Assembly (NCBI GenBank): GCA_928724745.1
Contig: CAKMXJ010000004.1
Coordinates: forward strand, 62,001-126,000
Length of the DNA stretch: 64,000 nt
Reading direction: 5' to 3'
Origin: Anthracocystis setariae
Taxonomy: Eukaryota; Basidiomycota; Ustilaginomycetes; Ustilaginales; Ustilaginaceae
Of the stretch, positions 45,320 through 56,700 are shown in pieces. Under the pieces are notes generated by a model. That model was given only the letters and a program-made list of their open reading frames with translations, was not told the DNA's origin and made no database searches. A program made the translations under genes and the position numbers. Each line of letters opens with the position of its first letter. Position 1 is the first letter of the stretch.

Positions 45320-46282
45320 GGCGAAAGATGGATGAAATGTGGAGTGTGTAGTGACGAAAGGATGGTGATGGTGACGACAATCAAGAAGATGAGGTTAGAC
45401 AATCGTTTGGGTTCGGTTTACGGTTACGGAACTGAGAAGATTGTCTGGCTTGCACAGCGACCAAAGCCGTCCATGATTCTAGTTGCTGCCTGCACAGTAT
45501 AGCACAGTGTGAAGCACAACGGTCGAGTTGTGCGGTCGGCTGCCTCGAAAACGATTCGGAAGCGACGATCCCACGCGAAAATTCCACACTTTTTTTGATG
45601 CTGCTGCCCACTGCTGTAATCTCAATTTCTTGTCGGCGGCAGGCTTGATCGGGCATGCGTGAAATTGTGAAATTCAAAATAACGATGTGAATCTACGAAA
45701 TTGGCCTCTGCTCAATCCGCACTATCCCATTTATAGACAAGTTGTTTTCGCACGAAAAGAAGCAGCGGAGAGGAATCGATCAAATTCATTTTGCAGAATT
45801 CAACCAGCAAAATACTGTAAGGCTGCTTACAGCTCGCAGTGCAACCAACCCGACGCGCCAGTTGGCAGCCATTGCAGAACAGCTGCTGCTACCAAGACAA
45901 GACGTGGAGCCTTGCGCTCGAACCAGCTTGTTAGCATTCAAGAAGCTCTCTCGAGTCTGTCCCGCGTTGCTGTCGTGTCAGTCAAGTCAGTCAGTCCACA
46001 CACACAAACACACACACACACCCTCGCTCGCTGCACTATTCAAGATTGACGCTCTGTCCAGCTTGCACCCTCCAATTCTTCTCGACACCTCCGTTCACCA
46101 CCTTAGGCTGCTCCAAAGCTTCGTCATCCTCTGTGCATTCTCCTTTGCCTCTGTCGCTCAACTTTTCATCGAAGTTCGTTGCTGATACGCAGCCCATCAA
46201 AGCGTCTTCGCACAGTGAACTGCAGCCCTTCTGTTAGCCCTCGACGACACAGCTTCCTAGCAGACAGCATCAAATCCCCACC
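45320..46282. promoter_or_regulatory. Divergent intergenic region, COX6 / delta-COP
   Basis: No gene is seen. A CA microsatellite with one interruption lies at about 45998-46021, in the C/A-rich leader of the delta-COP gene. The word GTGAAATTGTGAAATT occurs at about 45660-45675. Confidence 0.4.
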
Positions 46283-47935
46283 ATGGTCATTCTCGCAGCT
46301 TCCGTCTCCACACGAGGCGGCAAGCCCGTCATCAGCCGTCAGTTCCGTGACATGCCAAGATCCAGAATCGAGGGTCTTCTCGCCTCGTTTCCGAAACTCA
46401 TCTCTGCCGGCTCTCAGCACACCTCGGTCGAAACCGATGCCGTCCGCTTCGTCTACCAACCGCTCGAAGACCTCTACATGATCCTCATCACCAACAAAAA
46501 CTCAAATATCCTCCAGGACATCGAAACCCTCCACCTCTTTGCGCGTGTAACTTCCGACATCTGCAGATCCCTCGACGAAACCACCGTCCTTCGATACAGC
46601 TTTGAGCTTCTCGGCGCATTCGACGAAATCGTCTCGCTAGGCTACAGGGAGAATGTCAACCTTACCCAGGTCAGGTCCATCCTCGAGATGGAATCCCACG
46701 AGGAGAAGATCCAGGAGATCATCGAGAGGAACAAGGAGATGGAGGCCAAGGAGGAGCTCAAGCGACGAGCGAAACAGCTCGAAATGCAACGTCGCGATGC
46801 TGCTCGTCGTGGTCAGACCGGAGGCAACTCGGGCGGTTTCGGTGCATCTGCAGGATACAGCTCTGCGCAGCAGCGTTTCGAGCCACCACCCACACAAGCT
46901 CCCGTTCAGACCGGATTCTCGTCCACCTCCACACCTGCCGCCAAACCCTTCAAGGGTAAAGGTATGCAGCTTGGCAAAAAGTCCAAGGGTGCTGATCTCC
47001 TTGGCGCTATGGGCGGCGATCTGGCTGCTGCAGCCGCTGCTGCGGATGACGAGCTCGCCGCTGCCGCCAAGGCCGCTTCTGCTTCCCTCGCCGCCTCCTC
47101 CGCCTCTGCTGGTCGTGCTGCATCAGCTGCAGCACCGGCTTCGATCGATCCACTGGATTTGCTCGACCCTGTCCACCAAGAAGCCGTCCATGTCACCATC
47201 AAGGAACGAATTTCCATCTCGGGCAACCGCGACGGCGGCCTCGAGTCTCTCGAAATCAAAGGTGATCTCTTGCTCAAGATCACCGATCCGGCTCTCGCCA
47301 AGGTTCGCGTTCAACTTGCGCCACCAGAGGAGGGCAACCTGGTGCTTTCGGCAGGTGAGCTTCAGTTTAAGACCAACCCCCAAGTCGACAAAGCCGCTTG
47401 GTCTTCGGACCGCATCATTGCACCACGAGATGCGAGGAAGCCGTTCCCCGTCAACCAGTCGCTCGGTGTCCTCCGATGGCGCATGGTCACAAAGGATGAG
47501 ACAGCGTTGCCGCTCTCAATCAACTGCTGGCCTTCGCCGAATGGCGAGGGTGGATGCGATGTCAGCATCGAGTACGAGCTCGAAAATGAGGAGTTGGGCG
47601 AGTTGAAGAGCGTCATCATCGCTATTCCTTTGCCCGAAGGATCCGTACCGTCGGTCGAGTGTCCAGATGGCTCGTGGGCAGTCAACGACGAGTCCAACAA
47701 CCTCGAGTGGAGTCTCGAGAGCATTTCGAGTACCAACAAATCCGGCAGTCTCGAATTCTCTGTCAGCCAAGGTGCCGACAACGTCGATGTATTCTTCCCC
47801 GTGGTTGTCGACTTTGTCTGCGAAAAGACTCTCTGCAACGTCACAGTCGCCGATGTCGTGTTGGCGGATACAAGCGCTTCCACCTCCTTCTCCCAGCAGT
47901 CGGTGCTTAGTGCAGAGACGTATGTCATCAACTGA
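46283..47935 (+). CDS. RET2: Coatomer subunit delta (delta-COP)
   Basis: A 550-residue intronless protein of normal family length. The N-terminus (VILAASVSTRGGKPVISRQF; FVYQPLEDLYMILITNKNSN) is the longin-type domain shared with clathrin adaptor mu chains. A charged helix follows (IQEIIERNKEMEAKEELKRR), then an Ala/Ser-rich linker (about 230-290) and the mu-homology domain from about residue 300 (VHVTIKERISISGNRDGGLE) to the end. Delta-COP is part of the heptameric coat of COPI vesicles that carry retrieval traffic from Golgi to ER; the MHD binds tethering factors and Arg/Trp-based signals. Divergent from COX6. Its start matches the very conserved VLAA-type N-terminus of the family. Confidence 0.96.
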   Translation: MVILAASVSTRGGKPVISRQFRDMPRSRIEGLLASFPKLISAGSQHTSVETDAVRFVYQPLEDLYMILITNKNSNILQDIETLHLFARVTSDICRSLDETTVLRYSFELLGAFDEIVSLGYRENVNLTQVRSILEMESHEEKIQEIIERNKEMEAKEELKRRAKQLEMQRRDAARRGQTGGNSGGFGASAGYSSAQQRFEPPPTQAPVQTGFSSTSTPAAKPFKGKGMQLGKKSKGADLLGAMGGDLAAAAAAADDELAAAAKAASASLAASSASAGRAASAAAPASIDPLDLLDPVHQEAVHVTIKERISISGNRDGGLESLEIKGDLLLKITDPALAKVRVQLAPPEEGNLVLSAGELQFKTNPQVDKAAWSSDRIIAPRDARKPFPVNQSLGVLRWRMVTKDETALPLSINCWPSPNGEGGCDVSIEYELENEELGELKSVIIAIPLPEGSVPSVECPDGSWAVNDESNNLEWSLESISSTNKSGSLEFSVSQGADNVDVFFPVVVDFVCEKTLCNVTVADVVLADTSASTSFSQQSVLSAETYVIN

Positions 47936-48243
47936 AAACCAGCACACCCAAGCCATGTATTACCTCTGGTCGTCTTTCTGCGTTCGTGAATATACATCTC
48001 TCGCAATCCTCAGCTCGGTTCGAAGTCTCAGGTGTGTACCAGGTAGTCTTGTAGCTGATTTGTAAAATTCGAAACTTGGCCGAACTTTGCTCTTACAGCT
48101 GCCTGCCAAGACTAGTAGAGTGGGGTCGCAACATTAGAGTTTAGAGCGACTTGACCTTGACGAGTCTTCAAATCGAAGAAAGGCTAGACCTTTGAAACGT
48201 ATTTATACGCAATCTCTCGTCCGCTTAGCATGTACGAATTACA
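47936..48243. other. Region between delta-COP and the tRNA gene
   Basis: 3' flank of delta-COP. It contains the word GTAGAGTGGGGTCGCAACAT at 48115-48134, 110 bp upstream of the tRNA, which recurs with a two-base insertion at 36080-36101. This may be a terminal remnant of an LTR element, since such elements often insert next to Pol III genes. Confidence 0.35.
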
Positions 48244-48324
48244 GCTCCAATCGATTAACGGTTAAATCACGCCCTTCACAGTTTAGAATCGGGCGAGCCC
48301 CCGGTTCGATTCCGGGTTGGAGCA
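48244..48324 (+). tRNA. tRNA-Val(CAC), with 9-nt intron
   Basis: The sequence folds as a full cloverleaf: acceptor GCTCCAA with TTGGAGC, D stem GATT with AATC around a GG-containing loop, anticodon stem CGCCC with GGGCG, variable loop AGCC, and T stem CCCGG with CCGGG enclosing TTCGATT. The anticodon loop fits TTCACA plus C with a 9-nt insertion GTTTAGAAT at the canonical intron site (after position 37), giving anticodon CAC. The B box GGTTCGATTCC is perfect; the A box is weak. The discriminator is A at 48324, and the next three bases are CCA, so the 3' CCA is present in the DNA, probably by chance. The anticodon assignment depends on the intron placement. Confidence 0.78.
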
Positions 48325-48329
48325 CCAGA

Positions 48330-48337
48330 TTTTTTTT
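48330..48337 (+). terminator. Pol III terminator of the tRNA gene
   Basis: A run of eight T begins six bases after the discriminator base of the tRNA. This is the standard RNA polymerase III termination signal. Confidence 0.85.
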
Positions 48338-48947
48338 GCACTTTTTTGACATCTAGAAACGCCTGAGAGCCAGGAGAACTCGCTCGTTCAATTTTGAGCA
48401 AGATTGATCAGGAAATGGCCGAGTTATGGTACAACTGAAATCTTCGAGATGATGGTTTCTGCCGCTTGTCAGATACTGCAACGCTCGGTCCTCTTGCGGC
48501 AACGAACCCTTACATCGGTCTCAACACAAACCCTCCATATCCCCTCAGCCCATGATAGTATCACGGCAACCTGAGCCGATTCGGTCCTTCTAGCAATCCC
48601 TGACGGCAGCCTCTGAGAGGTTCCTGAGAAAATCTACCCGGCAATGGTCCCCTTTTGACTGGTCTCATTCAGTACGACAGCTACGGGCGCCTTTTGGAGC
48701 GATATTGAAGAGCCTACGAAGTAGCACTGGGTAAGATTCAACACCCCTTTCACCAGCTACTTTGAGCTTGAAGATTAATAGATACTGTAGCCAGGGGGAA
48801 CGGTCTCGACTGACCAATCAGTCACGGAACCACACTCTTTCAAGGCTCGCCCGGCGCACAAACAAAACTTCTAACCGGGAAAGAGATATCGCATTTGCAA
48901 AATTGACCCAACAAAGTCGGAAACATCGCAGAGACGACAACAATAGT
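48338..48947. other. Intergenic region downstream of the tRNA gene
   Basis: About 600 bp between the tRNA terminator and the stop codon of the glycine-rich protein gene. I see no gene, RNA fold or repeat in it. Confidence 0.3.
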
Positions 48948-50448
48948 TTACGCAGGAGGAGGGTTGGTGACAGTATTATTCCAAATCTGTTCCTCCTGCT
49001 GCACCATCAATGTCTGCTGTTCGCTCCACATCTCCTCCGTGGGCAGGAATGGCATCCAAGGCATCTGGTAGTTGGGCAAGTTGGTGCTTTCAACCACCCC
49101 GTCCTGTTGCGCCGAGGCTTCGCGGATGCGTAGACCCGTGATGGTGTTGAACTTGATCGGAGCTACCGCCGGGTCACCGTTGATGCACATGAGGATCTTG
49201 TGCGGTTTCTTAGTGGTTCCAGCCGGGGCAGATTGATCCGGGTTGATGGGAGGGGAGTCGGGAGCTTGACGACGTGAGAGACCAGAGGAACCAGAGTTGC
49301 CCGCGAGTGCTTGTTGGTACTGCTCGATCGTCATGAGTCGGCCTTGATAACGAATGTAGCCCGCAGGAGCTGGAGATGCACCAGCGTCTGAGCCGCCAGA
49401 CTGCTGGAAGGAGCCTCCAGTACCTTCCCCACCATTAACGAAGCTAGAGCCACCGCCCATGGCGCCGCCTCCGCCGCCACCATTGGCAAAGCGCCCAGCT
49501 CCAGCACCTACTCCAGCACTTCCACTATAATAGCCTGGCCCTGGCTGCTGCTGAGGGCCACCGACACCACCGAAACCAAAACCACCTGGCTGCTGCATGG
49601 GATATCCGCCAGTGTCTGCGCCCGGCTGCTGGCCAGTGAATCCGTTTGGTTGTTGATTGGCGTATCCCCCTACCGATTGCTGCTGACCACCGTAGCCGCC
49701 GCCAAAGCCCGAGCCTCCCATGGCTCCACCTTGCTGTCCTCCGAAGCCGCCGACTGCAGCACCACCGGCGCCCATACCAGCACCACCAGTACCCATGCCA
49801 GTACCACCAGCACCCATACCAGCACCGCCAGTACTCATACCAGAGCCACTGACGCCTTGACCTCCCATTGACCCGGGCTGCTGTCCACCGAAGCCGCCGT
49901 TTCCAGTATAACCTCCAGCCGCTCCAGCAGAACCACCGAAACCCGTACCGGCGCCCGCCTGACCTGCAGCATTTGCATCTTGAGGAGGCGTGACGTGCAG
50001 ACACATCCATGCGCCTGGCAGTCCATTACCTGCCAAGGTCTCGCTGGCGAGTCTAGGGATCATCCCTGTGGCGTAGGGGTAGGGCATCTTGCCGATCACA
50101 GCGACACCTCCGACAGCTGGTTTGGGGTTCTTTTGATCATCGTGTTTGGGCACTGGGACCGGTCCGAACATCCAATCCGAGGCTTGCGATGAGATCTTGG
50201 TAAGCCATCCCATCGCACTTCGAACTTCCAAACGCCGATGACTGTGTCAGAAGGTTGTAAATTGAAGAGGTTAAGTCATGCGAAACTTGTAAAAATAGGA
50301 GGGGTGGGTCGAGGACTTACCGAACCATTCGAGGATACAGGTGAGGACTTCCAGAAGGAATGAAAGCCTCAATAGCCACGAGAAACGGCAGAGTGACGAG
50401 GAGAAACGTCAGCAATCTGGTCATGCTCAACGAAAGACCTGCTCTCAT
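48948..50448 (-). CDS. Predicted secreted glycine-rich protein of unknown function (two exons)
   Basis: Exons 50448-50321 and 50241-48948 (1422 nt, 473 residues); the 79-bp intron starts GTAAGT, ends CACAG and splits an Arg codon. The first exon encodes a signal peptide: a short polar start, then MTRLLTFLLVTLPFLVAIEA with likely cleavage after the Ala. A second in-frame ATG at 50424 would start directly at MTRLL. After the signal come a compact region with tryptophans (MGWLTKISS, DWMFGPVPVP, GMIPRL, GAWMCLHV), about 210 residues of Gly/Gln/Met repeats such as GAGMGAGGTGMGTGG and FGGQQ, and an ordered C-terminal block (GYIRYQGRLMTIEQYQQAL; KILMCINGDPAVAPIKFNTI; YQMPWMPFLPTEEMW). I recognise no family. 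It could be a cell-surface, matrix or effector-like protein; this is inference. Confidence 0.78.
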
Positions 50449-50884
50449 CGTGATCAAATTCGTAACGCTCGAAATGTCACGACGAAGGGGAAAAGGGGGA
50501 AAGGGTAGTTGGAAAAGAGACTCATCCCAGGCGCAGCAGTTTATAGGAGAGAACCAAACCAGCCAAACGTCCTGACTTCATAACCAGCCGCCCCACCTCA
50601 CACTCGGTCAACGATAGATGTAATGAAGTCCCACCACCTACCACCACCCAACCGCTGTCTCTGACGCTAACATGAACTCCACTGGTGAGATGAAGTCCAA
50701 TGGGCGATTTCGACCCCACCAACAGATCTTTCGAGCTACCAACAGCCAGGTGATCCAGTGCTGATTCAAGAAACACCATGTATTGTGAAAGAGGGATTTC
50801 GACCAGGATGAAGTGCATCAGTACTATTCCACACTATTTGAATACAGGCCAGTGAACATTTCGAGCGTACAGGGCAGAGGGAAC
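50449..50884. other. Intergenic region upstream of the secreted protein gene
   Basis: About 440 bp between two co-oriented minus-strand genes; promoter space with no recognisable RNA or repeat. Confidence 0.3.
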
Positions 50885-52741
50885 TCAGGAGGGGCGAGGA
50901 GGACGATTCTGGTTGAGCATGCTCAAGAGCTGATGCATGGACTGTTGTCCATTGTCCTCACCCGAGGCTGCAGCATTGCTGGTGGTGGGCGACTGAGGCT
51001 TGGGCGGTTGCATAGGCTTGGGAGCGCCAGCAGCAGACTGCAAAAGGGCTGCAATGTTGGCAGGAAGGGCTGGTGCAGCAGCAGGAGCTGATGTGGGCGC
51101 CGAGGTCGGAGGTGGGCTTCGCGCTGGTGGGATCGACGAAGCTGGTGCAGCAGGCTTGCCAGCGGCACCGAGAGATGCGAGGAGCTGCTGCACCTTTTGG
51201 GCTTGTTCAAGTCGGCTAGCATCAGCTTGCCCGGCAGGAGCGCCGGACAGACTGGCAGAGGCAGCGACGGGAGAAAGAGCTCCCCCGGGGCCTGCTGAGC
51301 CAGAGCCCGTGCGCCTTCCCCATCCGTTGTCGACAGGAGGACCGGTGGACGGAACAGGTGCGCGGCCATAGCCGAGAGCAGGAGGTGGCCCGCTGGGAGG
51401 ACCAGCATGAGCATAGCCGGGATAGTCAGAAGGCAGCGGCGCACGATCCGAAAGCGGCTGCTGCGGCTGAGGAGGTGGTCCGGGGCGACCCCATCCGGGT
51501 TGACCCGCTTGGAAGCCAGGACCAGCTGCGTTGGAAGGAGCCTGAGCCCATTCAAGATCATCATCGGTGACTACATCCCAGGCAAACTTCAAGTCCCACT
51601 GACCGTCGAGGTAGTTTTGACCATTGAGACGGTCATGCGCAAGCTGGCAGGCTCGGCTATCGAAGTATTCGACGAATCGGCTGTTCTTCTGTCCGGGATA
51701 GTCTCGAATTTTCTTGACATCACCGAATTCACTGAACACCTGATGGACCGCTTCGTCGATAAGAGCCTCGTTGGCACCTCTGAGCACAGTGAACAGAGTA
51801 CCTTGGTTTTTGTCGCGGTCGCAGCGTTGGGCTTTGTCCTCTTCACGCGGAAGCGAATAATGGATGTTGATGGGGCGACCGCCGAAGACAGCACCCTTCA
51901 TGGTGAGCATAGCATCCCGCGCGGCTCGAAGGTCATAGTAGGTGATGAAAGCGATTCCGCGCTTGTTGACCATGTCGAAGAAGGTCTTGATTTCGCCGAA
52001 TCGCTTGAATTCCTGTTCGACGAACGCCGCGTCCGTCTCGAAATTGATGCTGCGCACGAAGATGGTTCGACACGGCTTTTCGTCATCACCTCTGGCGCCT
52101 CCGCCACCACCAAATCCGCCTCCACGGCCACCGCGTCCGCCGCCACGACCGCCTCGGAAACCTGGACCGCCCCCGCGTGGTGGACGCGCGCCGTACTGAC
52201 CTGCTGGCGGGCCCGATTGATCGAAGGGGGGAGGACGGCCATATTCGCTGTAGTCTTGCGAGTATCCGGGGGCTTGTCCATAGGATGGTGGTCCGGAGGG
52301 CGGGGGCGGGGCAGATGCGGAAGCAGGGTTTGGTGGGTAGGAAGTTTGATCGTAGGCATTGTACGAGTTATCCTCATAAGAAGCTGGAGTGTATCCGTAA
52401 GCCTGAGGAGCACCCATGGTGGGAGCGTGACCGGGCGGGCGTGCTGCGTGTCCGCCACGTCCCCCCATGCCACCCCTTGGTGGACGGCCACCACTCATTG
52501 GCATCTGATAGTGGCGGTCCGGACCACCTGCGAATTCATTGCTGGGGTTGTATGCGTTGGGAGGTTGGTATGAAGCGTCATTGCCGGCAGGATTATACGA
52601 GGATGGAGCTGGATTGTAGCCGGATGGAGGTGGACTCATGCCACCAGGGAGCGGGGGACGGCCACGGCTGGAAGGCGCACCTCCGCGACCACCACGACTT
52701 GGCCTCTCATCGTAGCCACCATATGGATGATGGCGATTCAT
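50885..52741 (-). CDS. Mei2-like protein with two RRMs and Gly/Pro-rich flanks
   Basis: A 618-residue intronless protein. Residues 1-218 are Gly, Tyr, Pro and Arg-rich (RGG and YG motifs). RRM1 spans about 226-298 (RTIFVRSINFETDAAF; RGIAFITYYDLRAARDAM) and RRM2 about 313-388 (GTLFTVLRGANEALIDEA; SRFVEYFDSRACQLAH). The pairing of an ITYYDLRAARDAM-type RNP1 with a following IHYSLPRE and NQGTL..L is the signature of the first two RRMs of Mei2-like proteins. The third, C-terminal Mei2 RRM is absent; the last 220 residues are Pro/Ala-rich and end in a Gln/Leu helix (QSMHQLLSMLNQNRPP). A role in post-transcriptional control is likely, targets unknown. Divergent from the exportin gene. Confidence 0.85.
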   Translation of the reverse strand: MNRHHPYGGYDERPSRGGRGGAPSSRGRPPLPGGMSPPPSGYNPAPSSYNPAGNDASYQPPNAYNPSNEFAGGPDRHYQMPMSGGRPPRGGMGGRGGHAARPPGHAPTMGAPQAYGYTPASYEDNSYNAYDQTSYPPNPASASAPPPPSGPPSYGQAPGYSQDYSEYGRPPPFDQSGPPAGQYGARPPRGGGPGFRGGRGGGRGGRGGGFGGGGGARGDDEKPCRTIFVRSINFETDAAFVEQEFKRFGEIKTFFDMVNKRGIAFITYYDLRAARDAMLTMKGAVFGGRPINIHYSLPREEDKAQRCDRDKNQGTLFTVLRGANEALIDEAVHQVFSEFGDVKKIRDYPGQKNSRFVEYFDSRACQLAHDRLNGQNYLDGQWDLKFAWDVVTDDDLEWAQAPSNAAGPGFQAGQPGWGRPGPPPQPQQPLSDRAPLPSDYPGYAHAGPPSGPPPALGYGRAPVPSTGPPVDNGWGRRTGSGSAGPGGALSPVAASASLSGAPAGQADASRLEQAQKVQQLLASLGAAGKPAAPASSIPPARSPPPTSAPTSAPAAAPALPANIAALLQSAAGAPKPMQPPKPQSPTTSNAAASGEDNGQQSMHQLLSMLNQNRPPRPS

Positions 52742-53700
52742 GACTCAAGAACGAAGCTTTTTGCGAAGGGTTCCGAGTACTTGAGACGTTCCAAAGTTCA
52801 AAATGGGGACCGAAGATTGTGCCGAAAGAGCAGAAAGTGACCTCAGAGGCAGATGCAGTTCAACAGCTCAATAGCTCACCCGACAACGAAAGCGCGAGAT
52901 GAGAGTCTCAGAGAACTGCAACGTGTCAGAGGACCGAGAGAGCGAGGAGGGCGTGATCGAAAACTAGCTCGTGTACGCCGACAGGAGCTGTCAAGGATAG
53001 ACGAATCGGGATGCTTGACAGGGAAGATGTGGAATGGCTGTTGACTCAGGTGCGGTGGCTTGCTCAGCAATCGAGTTCGTACTCCGAGCGTACGATGGTA
53101 GAACGTACGATGTAGAAGGATGCGATTGCAAGAGGTATGGTGACTGCGAAGCGGAGGAGAGTCCGGGGCTGGGGATGGTGGAAGGTGTAAGGATAGGACC
53201 GAGATGACGTCTGCTTGTCTGCTTGAGTTTCGCGGCGCGCCGTGCTGTGAAATCTTTTTTTCCCGGCGATGAATTTCGAGTTGGTTCAAAGTGCTGCGCC
53301 CAACCCAGCCGATTTAGCGGATATCGGAGATCCAGGCTGAGTGAAATATATAAGAGCCGGCTTGAATGCCGCCCTTGCTTTGCTTTCGGAAGGCTTTCTT
53401 CTCTCAAAGTCACATTTTATATTGAAGAGTGCCTTGACAGCAGCACTTTGACAGTGCCGGCCGCAGCAACCGTACAAAGGTGGAGAACATTCACTCCTGT
53501 CAACAGTCACCCTCACCGTTACCATTGGTCCGATCGATTCCACCTCTTCACACATCCACACGCACTTCATTCGGCTTGCATTCGGTGGATCGCCAGCAAC
53601 GGTTTGGTTGCCTTTTGCCATCACCTGCATCCCTCTCCGACGGCTCTGGCCACGACCCGCTCTGGATCGACACTAGTGCGGATCATCGGACGTTGCCGAC
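52742..53700. promoter_or_regulatory. Divergent intergenic region, Mei2-like / exportin
   Basis: No gene is seen in these 960 bp. A TATATAAG sequence at about 53347-53354 points toward the exportin side. The last 250 bp are C/T- and A-rich. Confidence 0.35.
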
Positions 53701-56700
53701 ATGTCTCTTGTTGCGGCCTCTCCGCATCTGCAAGAGGCGCTCGCATCCATCCATCAGGCATCATCCGAATTTACCAACCCAGATCCGCAGCTTAGGGCGA
53801 AAGGCGAGACAACGTTTCTTGCTCTTCGCCAATCCGAAGGAGCCCTCGACTATGCCTGCTTTGCGCTCGAACATTCCCACGATCCGCTCGTCCTCTTTCA
53901 GTCGCTCAACGCCGTCCTCTTTGTGCTTCCTTCTTTGACCGCGCAGCAGCCGAGCCAACAGGTCAGCTCGCTTTCTTTGCTATGTGATTTCCTCCTTCAC
54001 TTTTGCGTTTCTCGCAGCGAGCAAGCCTCTCGATCGGCAGCTCCATCCTCCGCCGACGCTTCTACCACCTGGCCCCAATATCTCCGCTCTCGTGCCTTTC
54101 AAACCGCCATTGCGGTGGAAAAGCGGCTCCTAGGACTGGATTTGGCACAGCACGTCGGCGAGGCCATCGGCACAAACTCAGCTCTCGACGCGGTCATCGA
54201 GTCCCACGTTGGTCTGCTCAACACCCAGCTGTCTAGTCTGCTGGCTCTTCCATCTCCTTGGCCTGTTGATCCCGCTGAATCTGCCGGCGCTGTGGCTCGA
54301 ATCGTCACTGGTCTCGGTCTCGTCCGTGCTGTAGTTGACGAGTTCATCCTCACCAGCGCCAACGATGTCTTTGACTCATCCTCCTCAGATCGAGGCCGTT
54401 CCCAACCGGGTCCATCCGCCACGAAAGCAGCGGTTCCCGGCTCACCAGTCGGTCTTAACTTGCTTCAGCATCGACAATGCAAGTCGCTCATCCAAAACCG
54501 TGTTCTCGCTGGTCTCATGACTGCCGTCTTCCAGCTTCTCTACAATACCATCTCTGAGGACACCGCCACACTGAGCCCCAACGCCTGGCAATATACCGTC
54601 TTCTTCCAGGCTGCTTCTGCTACAGAGAAGCTGCTTGGCTGGACATTTACGCGAATCGATCCATTCACCTCTACCGCATGGGAACAGCAGTCACGCTCCC
54701 AACGAGAAGATTCCGTCTTCGCCCACGGAGTCGAAGAAGACGAAGAGCCCAACTCTGTCTCATCATCATCCCAAGGCAAAAAGACGCTACGTCCGCAGCA
54801 TATCCCTGATACCTTTGTGCCCGTCCTGCTATCACACGATGTGGTCTCGCTTCTCGCTACTGCCTATCGATTTGGTCTGCGCTTGCAAACTTCAGCCATC
54901 GCTAGTCGTGACATTTCCTTTTCCGTCCACCGTCTTCGACAGTGCATTCTTTCCACCTGCAGCTTTATACCGCAAGCACAAAAGCCCCACCATGTTCCTG
55001 TCCTCATATCACGCACCAAGCATCTCTGTGCCACCTTGCAGTCCTTGGTCGACGAAGAATGTGCTTCTTCTTCGCCCATTTTGTCTTGGCGCGGCAACTC
55101 GATGCTATTCCTGGCGCAGGCGTTCCAGATCGTCGTTTCTGTCGTGCCGCTCCAGGTTCTAGCAGCTGCTCTCTATTCGGGCGACGCCGGTGCTCAGGGC
55201 AGCTTTGCTTTCATCTCGTCGCTCTCCAATCTCGGCAAGGCGATCTTCACTCTCGCTTTCCATCGGCCCAACGACACGGACGAGGAAGACGACCTTGCCG
55301 TCCTCACCGAGGACACCGTCGATGTTCTCCTGGCTTGCTGGCAAGCCCTCATCTCGTCACTACGGCAGCAGGGTGCGGCTCATGGCCAGGATACTCAAAT
55401 CCAGATTCTCGGCCAAACCGTCTACGGCAGCATCCGGGATCAAGTCTTCGCTCCCTACGTGACAGGTCGTCTTGAGGCAGCTGCCGTCGTCGATGGTGAG
55501 GACGAAATGTCCGAAGTAGAGGAAGTCTCGGCCAAAGACCGCGACGTCTACTCTGACCAACTCATCACCATCGCCAACCTCGCTCGGACCTCGGCAGCCG
55601 ACAACCTTCGGGCACTGCACCAGCTCGCCCGACCCCTCTGCGACAAGCTCGTTGCCAAATCTCAACGACGAGCAAATATGACCGATGTAGAGATGGGCCA
55701 GACGTGGGAACAGCTTCACTGGCTCGTTCTCATCGCTGGGCATGTGTTTGCGGATGACGCACGTGGCGAAACACCTGAAGTGCCCAGCGAAATTGCCGCC
55801 AGCGCTGAGCCTGAAGATCCGGCAGTAGCACTCATTATGCAACTTGGCATGCATCTTCTGCAAGCTTTGTCTTCCAACGGTCCCGCATCTGTCGAAGCTA
55901 CCAGTCCCCAGGTCACAGAAACTCTGCTTTGGTTCACCGGCCGTTGGACCTCTTCTTACCTCCTCATCGACGAGCGATCTGGATTCGCCACCAATGCTGC
56001 CATACAGCGTGCCTTTGGCGATGCAGCAGGTCGTCAAGTTCTCACCTTCCTCCTTCAGCGTCTGTCGGAAAATCTGCAGCTTTGGATGTCGGACTCGGAT
56101 GTGCTTCTTCAGCTGGCACAGGTGCTCTCTGCATTCACCCGGTCCAGCGGCATTATGATTCACCTTTTGCAACTGCCCGAAATGGAGCAGCTCGTTTCCG
56201 GCATCGTCTCAGGGCTGGACCACCTCCCTGCTAATACCCACGGCGCGCTCATCGCCTCTGTCGTCTCCTGCATCTACTCGGGCGCAACCCACATCGATGC
56301 GCCGACCGAACGCTCCGCCGAGTTCTACTTCAAGCAGATCACCGCATCGATCCAGACCCGCTTCGGAGCGCTCCTCTCGCGCCAAGACTTCGCGTCCATC
56401 TCGCAGCAATCCGACGTCATCTCGGCCGTTCAAACCTCGCTCGACATGCTCGAAGGGCTTGCCTCGTCGATCCAACCCAACTCGGCCGAAATCGTCTATG
56501 GGTTTGTGTCAAACTTCTTTGGCGCGTTTTCTCAGCTCTGTCGCGTGTACGACACACGGCCCGAGGTGGCGGTGGAGATTGTGCGCGTGTTGTACACGTT
56601 GAGCGTTTCTCTGGAGTTGGACTTTGGTGCCGAGCCGTTCATTGTGATGGGCATGAACCGGGCGGTGTCGGAGCTGATGCATGCGCTGCAGGTTGGTAAG

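Noticed and set aside
48244..48324. Reading the tRNA as tRNA-Glu(TTC)
   Set aside because: The D-arm wording resembles fungal tRNA-Glu, but placing TTC as anticodon breaks the 5-bp CGCCC/GGGCG stem and leaves no U at position 33.
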